Shown here: positions 43,689 through 51,855 of the stretch, one piece after another | Layout of the letters: each line of letters begins with the position of its first letter | How positions within the stretch are numbered: position 1 is the stretch's first letter | Origin: Clostridiales bacterium | GTDB taxonomy: Bacteria; Bacillota; Clostridia; Christensenellales; Aristaeellaceae | Direction: 5' to 3' | Length of the DNA stretch: 64,000 bases | Assembly: GCA_015056015.1 (NCBI GenBank) | Contig: SVHD01000006.1 | Location: forward strand, 23,447-87,446 | Program-made: the position numbers and the translations under genes | The notes under the pieces: model-generated | Told to the model about the DNA's origin: nothing | The model's database searches: none | Seen by the model: only the letters and a program-made list of their open reading frames with translations

Positions 43689-43922
43689 TTATATATACAC
43701 ATACAGGGGCGAATTGTCCACCGCGGTGATAATCAGCGCCAGGGCTGCAACAACCAAAACGATGTTGGCGATCCAGCTGATGATCCGGATGGTTCTCTCT
43801 TCCAGATAGGATTTGTGGAGAATGACCATCAAGGCGATGCGGATGACCAGCAGCACAATGAGGATAACGACAATGGTTCCGCTATCCTCGTGAAGCGTAA
43901 TGGATTGGAGCCAGGATTTCAT
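43689..43922 (-). CDS. Small membrane protein between a T-box and valS
   Basis: A 77-residue protein with two hydrophobic helices (GTIVVILIVLLVIRIALMVIL and IISWIANIVLVVAALALIITAV) joined by a charged loop HKSYLEERTIR. An AGGAGAG site precedes the ATG. It lies after the T-box terminator and 27 nt before valS, so its expression should follow tRNA charging. It has no recognised family. The location may be accidental, or it may encode a helper; the strong binding site and hydrophobic pattern support a real gene. Confidence 0.7.
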   Translation of the reverse strand: MKSWLQSITLHEDSGTIVVILIVLLVIRIALMVILHKSYLEERTIRIISWIANIVLVVAALALIITAVDNSPLYVYI

Positions 43923-44027
43923 TTCGCATCTCTCCTCTTAAAGACAGCAGGAAGGCGTGGCATCGGACCAGTGATTTCACTGCAGTGCCTGGTTTTCTCT
44001 TGCGGCAGGGAATTGGCTGCGGAAGTG

Positions 44028-44235
44028 CCCAAAAACAAAAAACCGCCCATCCTGCAAAGGACGAAGCGACTCCGTGGTACCACCTTATTTCGCAATGAAA
44101 AAAACATTGCCTCCATGCGCGGTAACGGGCGCAAATCGTGCAGGCTAATGCATTTCACCTGCAGCCCTCCCGGGCGACTTTCTGCCTTTTCCATCCCAAG
44201 CGATTTTCCAGCCGATGAATCGCTCTCTCTGTGGG
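44028..44235 (-). ncRNA. T-box riboswitch of the valS operon
   Basis: On the minus strand the antiterminator T-box reads AAGGTGGTACCACGG (44086-44072), the common UGGUACCACGG variant, followed by the terminator stem CGTCCTTTGCAGGATGGGCGG and TTTTTTGTTTTT (to 44030). The start of stem I, AGAGAGAGCGATT, is at 44230-44218. The specifier codon is not assigned; valine is inferred from valS. The terminator ends about 106 nt before the small membrane protein gene. Confidence 0.9.
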
Positions 44236-44346
44236 GGAGAAAAGCATACTCCTCCCGTTCTTTGGGCGTGATTATTTCCCAAATGACGGAGAAGGGGCAT
44301 TTGCCCCTTCCTCCATCAAAGCGCGCCGGATTTCCGGCATTGCCTA

Positions 44347-44535
44347 TTACGCGTTTTCTTCGCTCACAGTGACGACCTGCTTGCCGTCATAGTAGCCGCA
44401 ATGCTTGCAGACGCGGTGCGCCAGCTTCATCTTGTGGCACTGAGAGCATTCCACGATAGCGGGAAGGGTCAACTTCCAATTGGCGCGACGGGAACGGCCG
44501 CGAGCCTTAGAAACTTTTCCTTTGGGCAGAGCCAT
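44347..44535 (-). CDS. rpmF: 50S ribosomal protein L32
   Basis: A 62-residue protein with the L32 opening ALPKGKVSKARGRSRRANWKL and a zinc ribbon C-x2-C ... C-x2-C (ECSQCHKM, VCKHCGYY). It follows the yceD-like gene by 3 nt, the usual arrangement. GGAGGTG precedes its ATG. The sense transcript then passes to a GC-rich hairpin (44305-44288) before the T-box. Confidence 0.95.
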   Translation of the reverse strand: MALPKGKVSKARGRSRRANWKLTLPAIVECSQCHKMKLAHRVCKHCGYYDGKQVVTVSEENA

Positions 44536-44538
44536 AAC

Positions 44539-45075
44539 TTACACCTCCTGATCCTTTGTCAGCAATTGCTGCAATGCCGAAAAAGGATGCTGGTCGGGCA
44601 TGTCCTTCTGGCAAGCATGCGTTGGGGTATCATCCTCCGGCTGCATGGCCGCAAGGGCCGGGCAATCATCCCCACAGGTAAATCGCATGGGGAGATCCAG
44701 TACAGCCAGAGTAAGAGCCAGATGAGAAAGCTCTACTTTGGAGCCTTCAAACATCAGGCGTTCCTCCTCGGGGTCTTCTTCCTCCACAGGGGCGGAATAG
44801 CGGGTTTGCCGGGCGAAGATTTCTTCAAAGGAAACCTCCAAGGGAAGTTTGACAGGCTTTAAGCAGCCGGCACAGCTTCCATTGGCAATGGCCGTGAGCG
44901 TCCCCCGGATATACAGGCTTTCGCCTGCAAAGGAGAAGTGCCCGGACAGGAGCACGTCGTCGAACGTTACCGTTTCGCCGAAGATCTCCTGCGGCGGGAT
45001 GGCATCACGATGCATGAAGGGAAAATCTTCACCGGGTGTACGCAGGGCACGGGAAATATCCAGCAGCAAGCACAT
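44539..45075 (-). CDS. YceD/DUF177 family protein
   Basis: A 178-residue protein with the DUF177 core: GTLTAIANGSCAGCLKPVKLPLEVSFEEIF, whose CxxC pair is conserved, and a later CGDDC. The family is nearly always directly upstream of rpmF and has been linked to 23S rRNA metabolism. The start is uncertain: ATG 45075 is only 2 nt from GGAG, while TTG 45069 has ideal spacing and yields MLLDISRAL, so the TTG may be the true start. A near-consensus promoter lies upstream. Confidence 0.87.
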   Translation of the reverse strand: MCLLLDISRALRTPGEDFPFMHRDAIPPQEIFGETVTFDDVLLSGHFSFAGESLYIRGTLTAIANGSCAGCLKPVKLPLEVSFEEIFARQTRYSAPVEEEDPEEERLMFEGSKVELSHLALTLAVLDLPMRFTCGDDCPALAAMQPEDDTPTHACQKDMPDQHPFSALQQLLTKDQEV

Positions 45076-45098
45076 CACTCCAATCGTGACCGGCTATT

Positions 45099-45128
45099 AT
45101 TATACCTTTTCACCCCCTGCTTTGTCAA
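45099..45128 (-). promoter_or_regulatory. Promoter of yceD-rpmF
   Basis: On the minus strand, consensus -35 TTGACA (45128-45123), 18-bp spacer, consensus -10 TATAAT (45104-45099). Confidence 0.85.
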
Positions 45129-45509
45129 TCCCTTTTTCGCACTATTTCTCGGTTTAAGAGATTTGAAACAAATCTTTTCCGCGGAACCGGCCCTTTCCTG
45201 CCGGAATGAATTCTTTCCTTATTATAATTATGCCGTTATGGCGGAATTCCGGTAGAAGAGGACAAATGCAGGGAACAGAGGCAAATGATTTACAATTGTG
45301 AACGGGAAAGAAAAAAACGTAAAAATGAAAAGTTGTTAAGCATTTATGACGCGCCCCGCAGAAAAAACACACCATATTTGGTGGAAAAACGGGGATTACC
45401 CCCAAGGATGCCAAAGCGCGTTAACAATCATTTCAATTTTTGGTAGCTGATGACATTTTGTTTCCCCAAAACGCCCTGAAAATGTTACATCTCCTCAATA
45501 GATGCTTAA
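45129..45509. other. Intergenic stretch without a recognised gene
   Basis: AT-rich sequence between divergent promoters. ACGCGC (45349-45354) can pair with GCGCGT (45416-45421), enclosing CCCCG/CGGGG and an ACCA-TATT-TGGT hairpin, but it lies before the mapped promoter, so it may not be transcribed. Nothing else is recognised. Confidence 0.4.
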
Positions 45510-45537
45510 TTGACATGGGGCGCTTCTGGGTTATACT
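45510..45537 (+). promoter_or_regulatory. Promoter of the multi-SH3 protein gene
   Basis: Consensus -35 TTGACA (45510-45515), 16-bp spacer, -10 TATACT (45532-45537), 41 bp before the ATG. Confidence 0.8.
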
Positions 45538-45577
45538 AAATAATGTACTGGAAAAATATGTACCAGGAGGTTTCAAC

Positions 45578-48085
45578 ATGAATTTCAAGAAAATGATGAG
45601 CATTCTGTGCGCGCTTGTTTTGTGCGTATCTGCCATGCTGCCTGTGGCGCTGGCGGAAGAAGCCGCCCAGAAGACCACCACCATGTATGTAAGCAACAGC
45701 AAGGGCGTCAATCTGCGCGATTGGCCCAATACCAGCGAGGCCAGCAAGGTTCTGGCGCTGCTTGCCAAGGATACCGCCGTGGAAGTGCTTTCTTCTGCGA
45801 ACGGCTGGTCCAAGGTGCGCGCCAATGGCATGGAAGGCTTTGTCTATACCAGCTATCTGACCAAGGCCAACCCCAATCCCGCCACCTGGTATGTGACCGG
45901 CACCAAGACCGGCCTGACGCTGCGCACCGCCGCCAATGGCAGCACCGTGCTTGGCACTTATGAAAATGGCACCGCCGTTTCCGTTTATTATGTGGAAGAT
46001 GGCTGGGCCTATGTCAGCATCAACGGCACCAAGGGCTTTGTGAATGCGGATTATCTGTCTGCCACTCCGCCCCCTGCGCCTACTCCCACCCCCGCTCCCA
46101 CTCCCAAGCCCGATGAATATGTGGTCAAGGATGAAGAACTGAAGCTGTATTCCAGCCCCAAGATGACCGCTACCGTGATCGCCACTTATCCTGCCGGCAC
46201 CAAGGTGGGCGTGGTATTCACCGTTTCTACCGGCTGGGCCCGCGTAAACGTGGAAGGCAAGCTGGGGTATATGCCCATTGCCGGCCTGGAAGACGTGGAA
46301 GATGAAGAAACCACTGCGCCCGAAGAAACCGAAACCACCAATCCTGGCGAAACCGCTGCGCCTGCCGCCGGTACGGTCAAATATGTCTTTGCTGCTAATG
46401 GCAAGGATGTTGTGCTTCGCAAGGCTGCCAAGAAGGCCGATAACGTCATCAAGGGCTATCCTGTTGGCACGAAGGTGACTGTGCATTCTGATGACGGCAC
46501 CTGGTCTTATGTTTCCATCGGCACCCAGAAGGGCTATATGATGAGCGCCTTCCTCACCGCCACTGCTCCCGGCGCCACTGAGAAGCCCGAAGACACCACC
46601 AAGCCTGAAGACACCACCAAGCCCGAAGACAAGGGTGAATCCGGCACCTGGACGTTCGTCCGCGCTTATAAGGACGGCGTAATGAAGCCTGCTTCCGAAT
46701 TCCCCGGCGTCGAATTCAAGGTAACCTTCAATGCCGATGGCACTTTTGCCCTCAAGACTGCCAGCGGCGTTGTTTCCGGCACCTACAAGACCAATGAAAA
46801 CGTGATTGTTGCCGGCGGCTATGCATTCGTTACCAGCGGAAAATATCTGGTTACCGCTTATGACGACATGTCCCTCTATCTGCAGCAAGGCGCCGCCAGC
46901 AGCGAAACCACGAAGCCCGAGGATACTACCAAGCCTGAAGATACCACCAAGCCTGTTGGCGACACCGTGAAATATATCTTCGCCGAAAATGGCAAGGATG
47001 TTGTGCTTCGCAAGGCTGCCAAGAAGGCCGATAACGTGATCAAGGGTTATCCCGTGGGCACGAAGGTGACCGTGCATTCTGACGATGGCACCTGGTCCTA
47101 TATTTCCATCGGTACCCAGAAGGGCTATATGATGAGCGCCTTCCTCACCGCCAAGGCCCCCGATGCGGAAGAACCCGAAGATACCACCAAGCCCGAGGAT
47201 ACTACCAAGCCTGAAGATACCACCAAGCCCGTTGGCGGCACCACCAAATATATCTTCGCCGAAAATGGCAAGAATGTTGTGCTTCGCAAGGCTGCCAAGA
47301 AGGCCGATAATGTGATCAAGGGTTATCCTGTGGGCACGAAGGTAACCGTGCATTCTGATGACGGCACCTGGTCCCATGTTACCGTCGACGGCCAGACCGG
47401 CTATATGATGAGCTCTTTCCTCACCGCCAAGGCCCCTGATGCGGAAGAACCCGAAGACACCACGAAGCCCGAAGACACCACGAAGCCCGAGGATACCACC
47501 AAGCCTGAAGATACCACCAAGCCCGAGGACACCACCAAGCCTGCGACGACGACCAAGACCGGCACCTGGAATTTCGTCCGCGCCTATAAGGATGGCGAAA
47601 TGAAGCCCGCCTCTGAATTCCCGGAAATCGAATTCAAGGTTACCTTCAATGCGGATGGCACTTATTCCATGAAGACGGCCAGCGGCGTTACTTCCGGTAA
47701 TTACAAAACCAACGAAAGTCTGATCGTTGCCGGCGGCTATGCGTTCGTTCCCAGCGGCAAGTATCTGGTTACTGCGTATGAAAGCATGTCCCTCTATCTG
47801 CAGCAGGGCGCCAGCTCCACCACCGGCAGCGAAAGCAAGCCCGAAGATACCACCAAGCCTGAAGAAACCGATAAGACGCCTGTGACCGGCACCACCAAGA
47901 CCGTGACCCATCCCAAGGGATCTTACGTGAATTTCCGCAGCAACGCGACGGACTACAATGACGCCAACGTCATTGCTCAGCTCGCCACCGGCACCAAGGT
48001 TGAAGTGCTGGGCGTCAGCGGCGGCTTCACCAAGGTCAGCTATAACGGCACGGTTGGTTACATCAACTCTAACTACCTCAAGTAA
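45578..48085 (+). CDS. Secreted multi-SH3 domain protein with PEDTTK linkers
   Basis: An 835-residue secreted protein; AGGAGG lies 7 nt before the ATG. The signal peptide ends ALA-EE (about residue 26-27). Three bacterial SH3 domains (about 35-96, 103-161, 180-240), a fourth, a beta-rich block GTWTFVRAYKDG..., two more SH3 domains, a second such block, and a final SH3 domain (VTHPKGSYVNFRSNATD...GYINSNYLK) follow. The linkers consist of repeated PEDTTK hexapeptides. SH3 domains of this type bind peptidoglycan; no catalytic domain is seen. Blocks of the gene are nearly identical at DNA level, so copy number may vary between strains. Confidence 0.85.
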   Translation: MNFKKMMSILCALVLCVSAMLPVALAEEAAQKTTTMYVSNSKGVNLRDWPNTSEASKVLALLAKDTAVEVLSSANGWSKVRANGMEGFVYTSYLTKANPNPATWYVTGTKTGLTLRTAANGSTVLGTYENGTAVSVYYVEDGWAYVSINGTKGFVNADYLSATPPPAPTPTPAPTPKPDEYVVKDEELKLYSSPKMTATVIATYPAGTKVGVVFTVSTGWARVNVEGKLGYMPIAGLEDVEDEETTAPEETETTNPGETAAPAAGTVKYVFAANGKDVVLRKAAKKADNVIKGYPVGTKVTVHSDDGTWSYVSIGTQKGYMMSAFLTATAPGATEKPEDTTKPEDTTKPEDKGESGTWTFVRAYKDGVMKPASEFPGVEFKVTFNADGTFALKTASGVVSGTYKTNENVIVAGGYAFVTSGKYLVTAYDDMSLYLQQGAASSETTKPEDTTKPEDTTKPVGDTVKYIFAENGKDVVLRKAAKKADNVIKGYPVGTKVTVHSDDGTWSYISIGTQKGYMMSAFLTAKAPDAEEPEDTTKPEDTTKPEDTTKPVGGTTKYIFAENGKNVVLRKAAKKADNVIKGYPVGTKVTVHSDDGTWSHVTVDGQTGYMMSSFLTAKAPDAEEPEDTTKPEDTTKPEDTTKPEDTTKPEDTTKPATTTKTGTWNFVRAYKDGEMKPASEFPEIEFKVTFNADGTYSMKTASGVTSGNYKTNESLIVAGGYAFVPSGKYLVTAYESMSLYLQQGASSTTGSESKPEDTTKPEETDKTPVTGTTKTVTHPKGSYVNFRSNATDYNDANVIAQLATGTKVEVLGVSGGFTKVSYNGTVGYINSNYLK

Positions 48086-48094
48086 GAATGTAAT

Positions 48095-48130
48095 AAAAAC
48101 GTCTCTCCCGATGGGGAGAGACGTTTTTTT
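48095..48130 (+). terminator. Rho-independent terminator after the SH3 gene
   Basis: An 11-bp stem ACGTCTCTCCC / GGGAGAGACGT (48099-48109, 48114-48124) with a T-run. Confidence 0.9.
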
Positions 48131-48161
48131 ATTGAAGTGCCGGGAAAAAACAGGACATGGA

Positions 48162-49124
48162 TTAAATCAATTCCTGCAGCAGCTTTTCCACATCCTGAAA
48201 GCTGGTGGCCAGATTCAGCCGGGTCCGCAACTGGGCCGCGCCGCGGCGGCCGGCGATATACCAGGAAAAATGCTTGCGCATTTCCAGCACGGCGCTTTTT
48301 TCGCCCTTCCAGGCCAGCATTTCCCGGGCCTGATTCATGGCGGTTTCCATCACTTCCTGATAGGAGGGGGGCGTGTATTCCCGGCCTGCCATGGCGGCCT
48401 TGATTTCCGCAAACAGCCAGGGATTGCCAAGGGAAGCCCGGCCAATGGCCAGCCCATCGCAGCCGGTTACCCGAATGCATTCCAGGGCGCTTTTTCCATC
48501 CACAATATCGCCGTTGGCGATGACGGGAATGCTGACGGCCTGCTTTGCCCGGGCAATGGTTTCCCAATCCGCCTTGCCGGAATACTGCTGCATCCGGGTG
48601 CGGCCGTGGATGGTCAGGCCGTCCGCGCCGGCGTCCTCCATGCGCTTTGCAAAATCCAGGGCATTTTTGCTTTCGTCATTCCAGCCCAGGCGCATTTTGA
48701 CGGTAACAGGCAGGAAGGTGGATTTTTTCACATCCCGGACGATCTTTTCGGCAATTTCGGGGGTTTTCATCAGGGCGCTGCCGGCGCCGCCGCCCACAAC
48801 CTTTTGGGCGGGACAGCCCATATTGATATCAATAGCGGTAAAAAGCCCCAGATCGGTCAGCCGCGCTGCGGCGGGGGCCATGAAATGGGGCTCGCTGCCA
48901 AAAAGCTGCGCAGCCAGGGGGCCTTCATCGGGAAAGCGCGCCAGTAAAAAGCGATAGGCATTGCGATCCTTGGGCGCGGTCAGAAAGCCCTGGGCGCTGA
49001 TCATTTCCGTGGTCGCGAAATCACAGCCGTGCTGAAAGCAGATCCGGCGAAATACCTGATCGGTAATCCCTGCCATGGGGGCCAGATATAATGGAAGCGT
49101 CAAATCTGATTCCTCATTCTTCAT
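48162..49124 (-). CDS. dusB: tRNA-dihydrouridine synthase
   Basis: A 320-residue FMN enzyme of the Dus family. Its N terminus LYLAPMAGITDQVFRRIC and the segment FTAIDINMGCPAQKVVGGGAGSALMKTPE with the catalytic Cys are typical, then LTIHGRTRMQQYSGKADW and VIANGDIVDGKSALE. It reduces uridines in the tRNA D-loop. In Firmicutes dusB-type genes often sit near lysS or the sulfonamide cluster; neither is here. Its start overlaps the end of the next gene upstream by 11 nt. Confidence 0.93.
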   Translation of the reverse strand: MKNEESDLTLPLYLAPMAGITDQVFRRICFQHGCDFATTEMISAQGFLTAPKDRNAYRFLLARFPDEGPLAAQLFGSEPHFMAPAAARLTDLGLFTAIDINMGCPAQKVVGGGAGSALMKTPEIAEKIVRDVKKSTFLPVTVKMRLGWNDESKNALDFAKRMEDAGADGLTIHGRTRMQQYSGKADWETIARAKQAVSIPVIANGDIVDGKSALECIRVTGCDGLAIGRASLGNPWLFAEIKAAMAGREYTPPSYQEVMETAMNQAREMLAWKGEKSAVLEMRKHFSWYIAGRRGAAQLRTRLNLATSFQDVEKLLQELI

Positions 49125-49650
49125 TTATTACATTGGATATGGAAAGCTTTTTGATATGCCATTGCCCGTTTTCCCGGCTGAGCAGCACGGAATACTGGGT
49201 GGTTTGCCATTTGGGCGAGGCGGCGTTTAGACCCACGACCGTTGCAGCCTCCCGGGCGGAAGCCTTCATTTTTCCGTCAATGGCGGGAATCCGCTCGGTA
49301 ATGGTGGCCTGGGCGGTATCCTCCCAGGGCCAGCACCAGAAGGAGTTTAAGGTAATGCGATGATCAAAACCGGTGATATTATAATAATTCTGATAGGCGG
49401 ATTGACCGTTTTTGGCGGCTACCAGCATGGCGTCCCGTTCCAGATAGGCGGTGGAAAAGTATTTGCTTAAATCCTCATCCGCCCCCATCATGATGACCTG
49501 GGCCCGCTTGGCCATGCCATCTTTGAGAATAATATAGGAATTGGTGGCATTCATGGAAAAATAAAAGGCCATGATCATCAAGCCCAGCACGCAGCAAAGA
49601 ATCAGCAGCCGGGAGGAAACATACCAGAGCAAACGACGTAAATACTTCAC
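49114..49650 (-). CDS. Uncharacterised single-pass membrane protein
   Basis: A 178-residue protein that I do not recognise. A basic start (MKYLRRLLWYVSSR) and one transmembrane helix (LLILCCVLGLMIMAFYFSM) precede an extracytoplasmic domain of about 140 residues with a cystatin/NTF2-like feel (ITGFDHRITLNSFWCWPWEDTAQATITERI...TQYSVLLSRENGQWHIKKLSI). The start GTG 49650 is used because the ATG at 49683 overlaps a TATAAT box; AAAGGCGG lies upstream of the GTG. It is cotranscribed with dusB. Confidence 0.65.
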   Translation of the reverse strand: MKYLRRLLWYVSSRLLILCCVLGLMIMAFYFSMNATNSYIILKDGMAKRAQVIMMGADEDLSKYFSTAYLERDAMLVAAKNGQSAYQNYYNITGFDHRITLNSFWCWPWEDTAQATITERIPAIDGKMKASAREAATVVGLNAASPKWQTTQYSVLLSRENGQWHIKKLSISNVINEE

Positions 49651-49681
49651 GGGCCACCGCCTTTCCTGATGATTGCATTCC

Positions 49682-49711
49682 ATTATAGCATAAAGAGGGG
49701 CGTCTTGTCAC
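49682..49711 (-). promoter_or_regulatory. Promoter of the membrane protein-dusB operon
   Basis: On the minus strand, -35 GTGACA (49711-49706), 18-bp spacer and -10 TATAAT (49687-49682). Confidence 0.65.
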
Positions 49712-49779
49712 CCACTCATGAAAAGAACGGGGGAGGAAAAGAAATTTATCCCGGAAAAGGGGAGAATTTCGGAATGCAA

Positions 49780-49811
49780 AATGCCCTGTGAACAAAAAAT
49801 CACAAGGCATT
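49780..49811. terminator. Terminator-like hairpin after element copy 15
   Basis: AATGCCCTGTGA / TCACAAGGCATT with one mismatch and T-runs on both sides (TTTTGC on the minus strand, CTTTTTT on the plus strand). Confidence 0.55.
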
Positions 49812-49827
49812 CTTTTTTCATAAGCAA

Positions 49828-49931
49828 CACTGGGAAATTATTACTTGGATGGCTGCATGTATCATCCAGAGCCAGTTTTCTTTGGGAGGGGGCGGGAGGG
49901 GCTTTCTTTTTCAAAAGAAAGCCCCTCCCGC
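49828..49931 (-). repeat. 3'-UTR structured element, copy 15
   Basis: On the minus strand, P1 (49931-49914 with 49909-49892) has 18 perfect pairs; tail CCCCCTCCCAAAGAAAACTG; CTGGAT (49869-49864); 30 nt; CCAGTG (49833-49828). It begins 18 nt after the stop of the GH127-like gene. Confidence 0.88.
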
Positions 49932-49949
49932 AGTTCTTTCGCTTTATCC

Positions 49950-51623
49950 TCACGGCTTTTCCACTGCGGGGTAGACGTCGAAGGGCTCGTCGTGGATATC
50001 CAGATAGGCCATATAGAAATGGCTTTGATCGCCCTTGAGGGCCAGGCAGCGCTTTTCTCCGGGCAGGGGCGTGAGCCATTCACCGGGCCTTTGCGGATCA
50101 AAGGAAATGGTGAGGGGATTGGGCGCGCCCATGACGGCATAGAGCAGGGGGCCGTATTCCACGGCATAGCGCTCATGGGTTTTGATTTCTTCGCCGCCGG
50201 TGTAGCGGGTGACCTTGAAGGAGAAGGGGAAATCCTTCTCAAAGACCGCGCCGGCAGCCACGTTTTCGTGGATTTCATAATAGGAAGATTGGCCGTCCGT
50301 TACTGCCCAGCGGGGAATGCGCAATTTCAAGGTGAAGGGCTTTTCAGCCTTCAAAACGGTGATCTTTACATGACCGTCATCCGGCAGATTGGTTTCCACC
50401 TTCAGGGAAACCCCATTGGGCAGATAGGCCTCGCTGGCGGCATAGATATCGCAATAAACGGTATCATCAGTGTAGGCAAAGAGGAACTGGGGCAAAAGCC
50501 CGGCCAGACGGGTGCCCAGAGATGCACAGCAAGTGGCGCGATCCAGATACCGCCAATCCTTGGTGCGCTGGAGAAAATTCAGATAATGATAGCCCTGATC
50601 CCCAACCTGGGCGGCCAGCAGCATATTATAAATGGAGTTTTCCATTTCATCCACATAATGGGCGTTATCGGGCTCCAGCCGATGCATGCGCTGATTGAGC
50701 AGCACCCAGAAATTGGTGGAGCAAAGCTCATTATAATGATGCTTGGGATCCAGCCAATTGCAGCCGGGATAATAAATATCCCCTTCGCACATGTTGATGC
50801 CGCCGCCCACATGCTGCCATTTATCTTCATACATGGAAAGGGCAGTTTTTACGGCAAGCAGATATTTTTCATTGCCGGTGGCCCGATATAGATCACAATA
50901 GCCCTCCAGGGTGGTAAGCAGCGTGGAATGGGGATGATTGCCGGGATGCGCATAAATGGCCCGGTGATCCTTGGCAATTACCTGATCCAGCCACCAATCC
51001 TCCTGATAATGGCGGATGGCCACATCCACATCCTTTTGCACGCCCACCGGGGCGTCATACAGCCGGGTATTGGCCAGAATGCCCTGAAAGCCCAGATTCA
51101 TATCCTTGACATAGGGCAATACTTCGCTTTGATTAAAGGAATCGCCCATGCCCCGGGCCAGACGGAAGCCGGCTTCTTCACCGGCGTAGCCCGCATCCAG
51201 CAGACCGAAGGTCAGCCAGGCGCGGGTGTAATTGGGATATTCCTTGGTCTTGAATGTTTCCCGGTCAATGGGCAGAAGGAAACCATCCTCTTCGGGATAC
51301 GCTTCCAGCTCCTTTACCAGGGCCTGCACCATGCTGCGCAGGGTTTCATCCTCCTGCCAAAGCAGGGTGGTTCCGGCGCCCATGAGGAATTCGCCGGCGG
51401 TCTGTCCATGCAGATTATTTTCAAAATGGCCGGTGCCGGCGGCATAGGGAACGCCGGGGGCCGGCCGACCGGCATGAACCCGGAACCAATACAGAATACG
51501 ATCCAGATCAAAGCCCTTGAGGAAGGAAATATTATTTTGGAAGGCCCTTTGCAGTCGTCCGCCGGTCAATTTCACCTGGCCCATGGGCACCTGAAGCTGA
51601 TAATCCACCGCGTATTTTTTCAT
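49950..51623 (-). CDS. Glycoside hydrolase family 127-like protein (DUF1680)
   Basis: A 557-residue protein with an (alpha/alpha)6-barrel-like helical pattern. GHFENNLHGQTAGEFLMG and TTLEGYCDLYRATGNEKYL match GH127 (beta-L-arabinofuranosidase) proteins, and the adjacent Cys pair ATCCASLGTRLAGLLPQFLFAY corresponds to the metal-bound Cys nucleophile region. The last 130 residues form a beta-sandwich. No signal peptide, so action on imported oligosaccharides is likely. Substrate is inferred only from the family, and sequence divergence from HypBA1 seems large. Confidence 0.75.
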   Translation of the reverse strand: MKKYAVDYQLQVPMGQVKLTGGRLQRAFQNNISFLKGFDLDRILYWFRVHAGRPAPGVPYAAGTGHFENNLHGQTAGEFLMGAGTTLLWQEDETLRSMVQALVKELEAYPEEDGFLLPIDRETFKTKEYPNYTRAWLTFGLLDAGYAGEEAGFRLARGMGDSFNQSEVLPYVKDMNLGFQGILANTRLYDAPVGVQKDVDVAIRHYQEDWWLDQVIAKDHRAIYAHPGNHPHSTLLTTLEGYCDLYRATGNEKYLLAVKTALSMYEDKWQHVGGGINMCEGDIYYPGCNWLDPKHHYNELCSTNFWVLLNQRMHRLEPDNAHYVDEMENSIYNMLLAAQVGDQGYHYLNFLQRTKDWRYLDRATCCASLGTRLAGLLPQFLFAYTDDTVYCDIYAASEAYLPNGVSLKVETNLPDDGHVKITVLKAEKPFTLKLRIPRWAVTDGQSSYYEIHENVAAGAVFEKDFPFSFKVTRYTGGEEIKTHERYAVEYGPLLYAVMGAPNPLTISFDPQRPGEWLTPLPGEKRCLALKGDQSHFYMAYLDIHDEPFDVYPAVEKP

Positions 51624-51766
51624 GGAATCATCCCTCCTGAATGATTGGATATGGAATTGACAGAATTTTCTAACACGATCATAACATAAACAGCAAGGCC
51701 TGGCAAGACAGATTTCCTTTGGGAATGGACAAAAATCGACCCAAAAATTTTTTGTATTTTCATGCT

Positions 51767-51780
51767 GTCAAGATCTTGAC
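51767..51780. promoter_or_regulatory. 14-bp perfect palindrome upstream of the GH127-like gene
   Basis: GTCAAGATCTTGAC is self-complementary and includes a minus-strand TTGACA hexamer (51771-51766), about 145 bp before the GH127-like start. It could be an operator, but no good -10 box is seen. Confidence 0.35.
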
Positions 51781-51855
51781 TATTACAAAATTGTGACAAA
51801 GTTCTTATTTTATTTTCACTTTTGACGGGGGATAAAGATGGGGAAAAAAGCAAAG

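Noticed and set aside
43919..44194. A 91-codon minus-strand frame upstream of the small membrane protein
   Set aside because: It lies within the T-box leader, including its antiterminator and terminator, so it is structural RNA rather than coding.
40710..44372. A 1220-codon open frame on the plus strand
   Set aside because: It is antisense to valS, the small membrane protein and the T-box; its translation is rich in Gly, His and Gln with no family pattern, while valS on the other strand has all synthetase motifs.
45349..45421. A riboswitch for the SH3 gene (c-di-AMP type is common before such genes)
   Set aside because: The ydaO pattern is not recognisable and a strong promoter at 45510 lies downstream of the helices.
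46560..47560. CRISPR-like regular repeats
   Set aside because: The regularity comes from in-frame PEDTTK codons and duplicated SH3 domains inside one gene.
45536..47911. A 791-codon open frame antisense to the multi-SH3 gene
   Set aside because: Composition (Gly, Ile, His-rich repeats) mirrors the repeats of the true gene; no start site or family signal.
49651..49683. ATG at 49683 as start of the membrane protein upstream of dusB
   Set aside because: It overlaps a TATAAT box with a good -35 at the right distance; GTG 49650 has a ribosome binding site.
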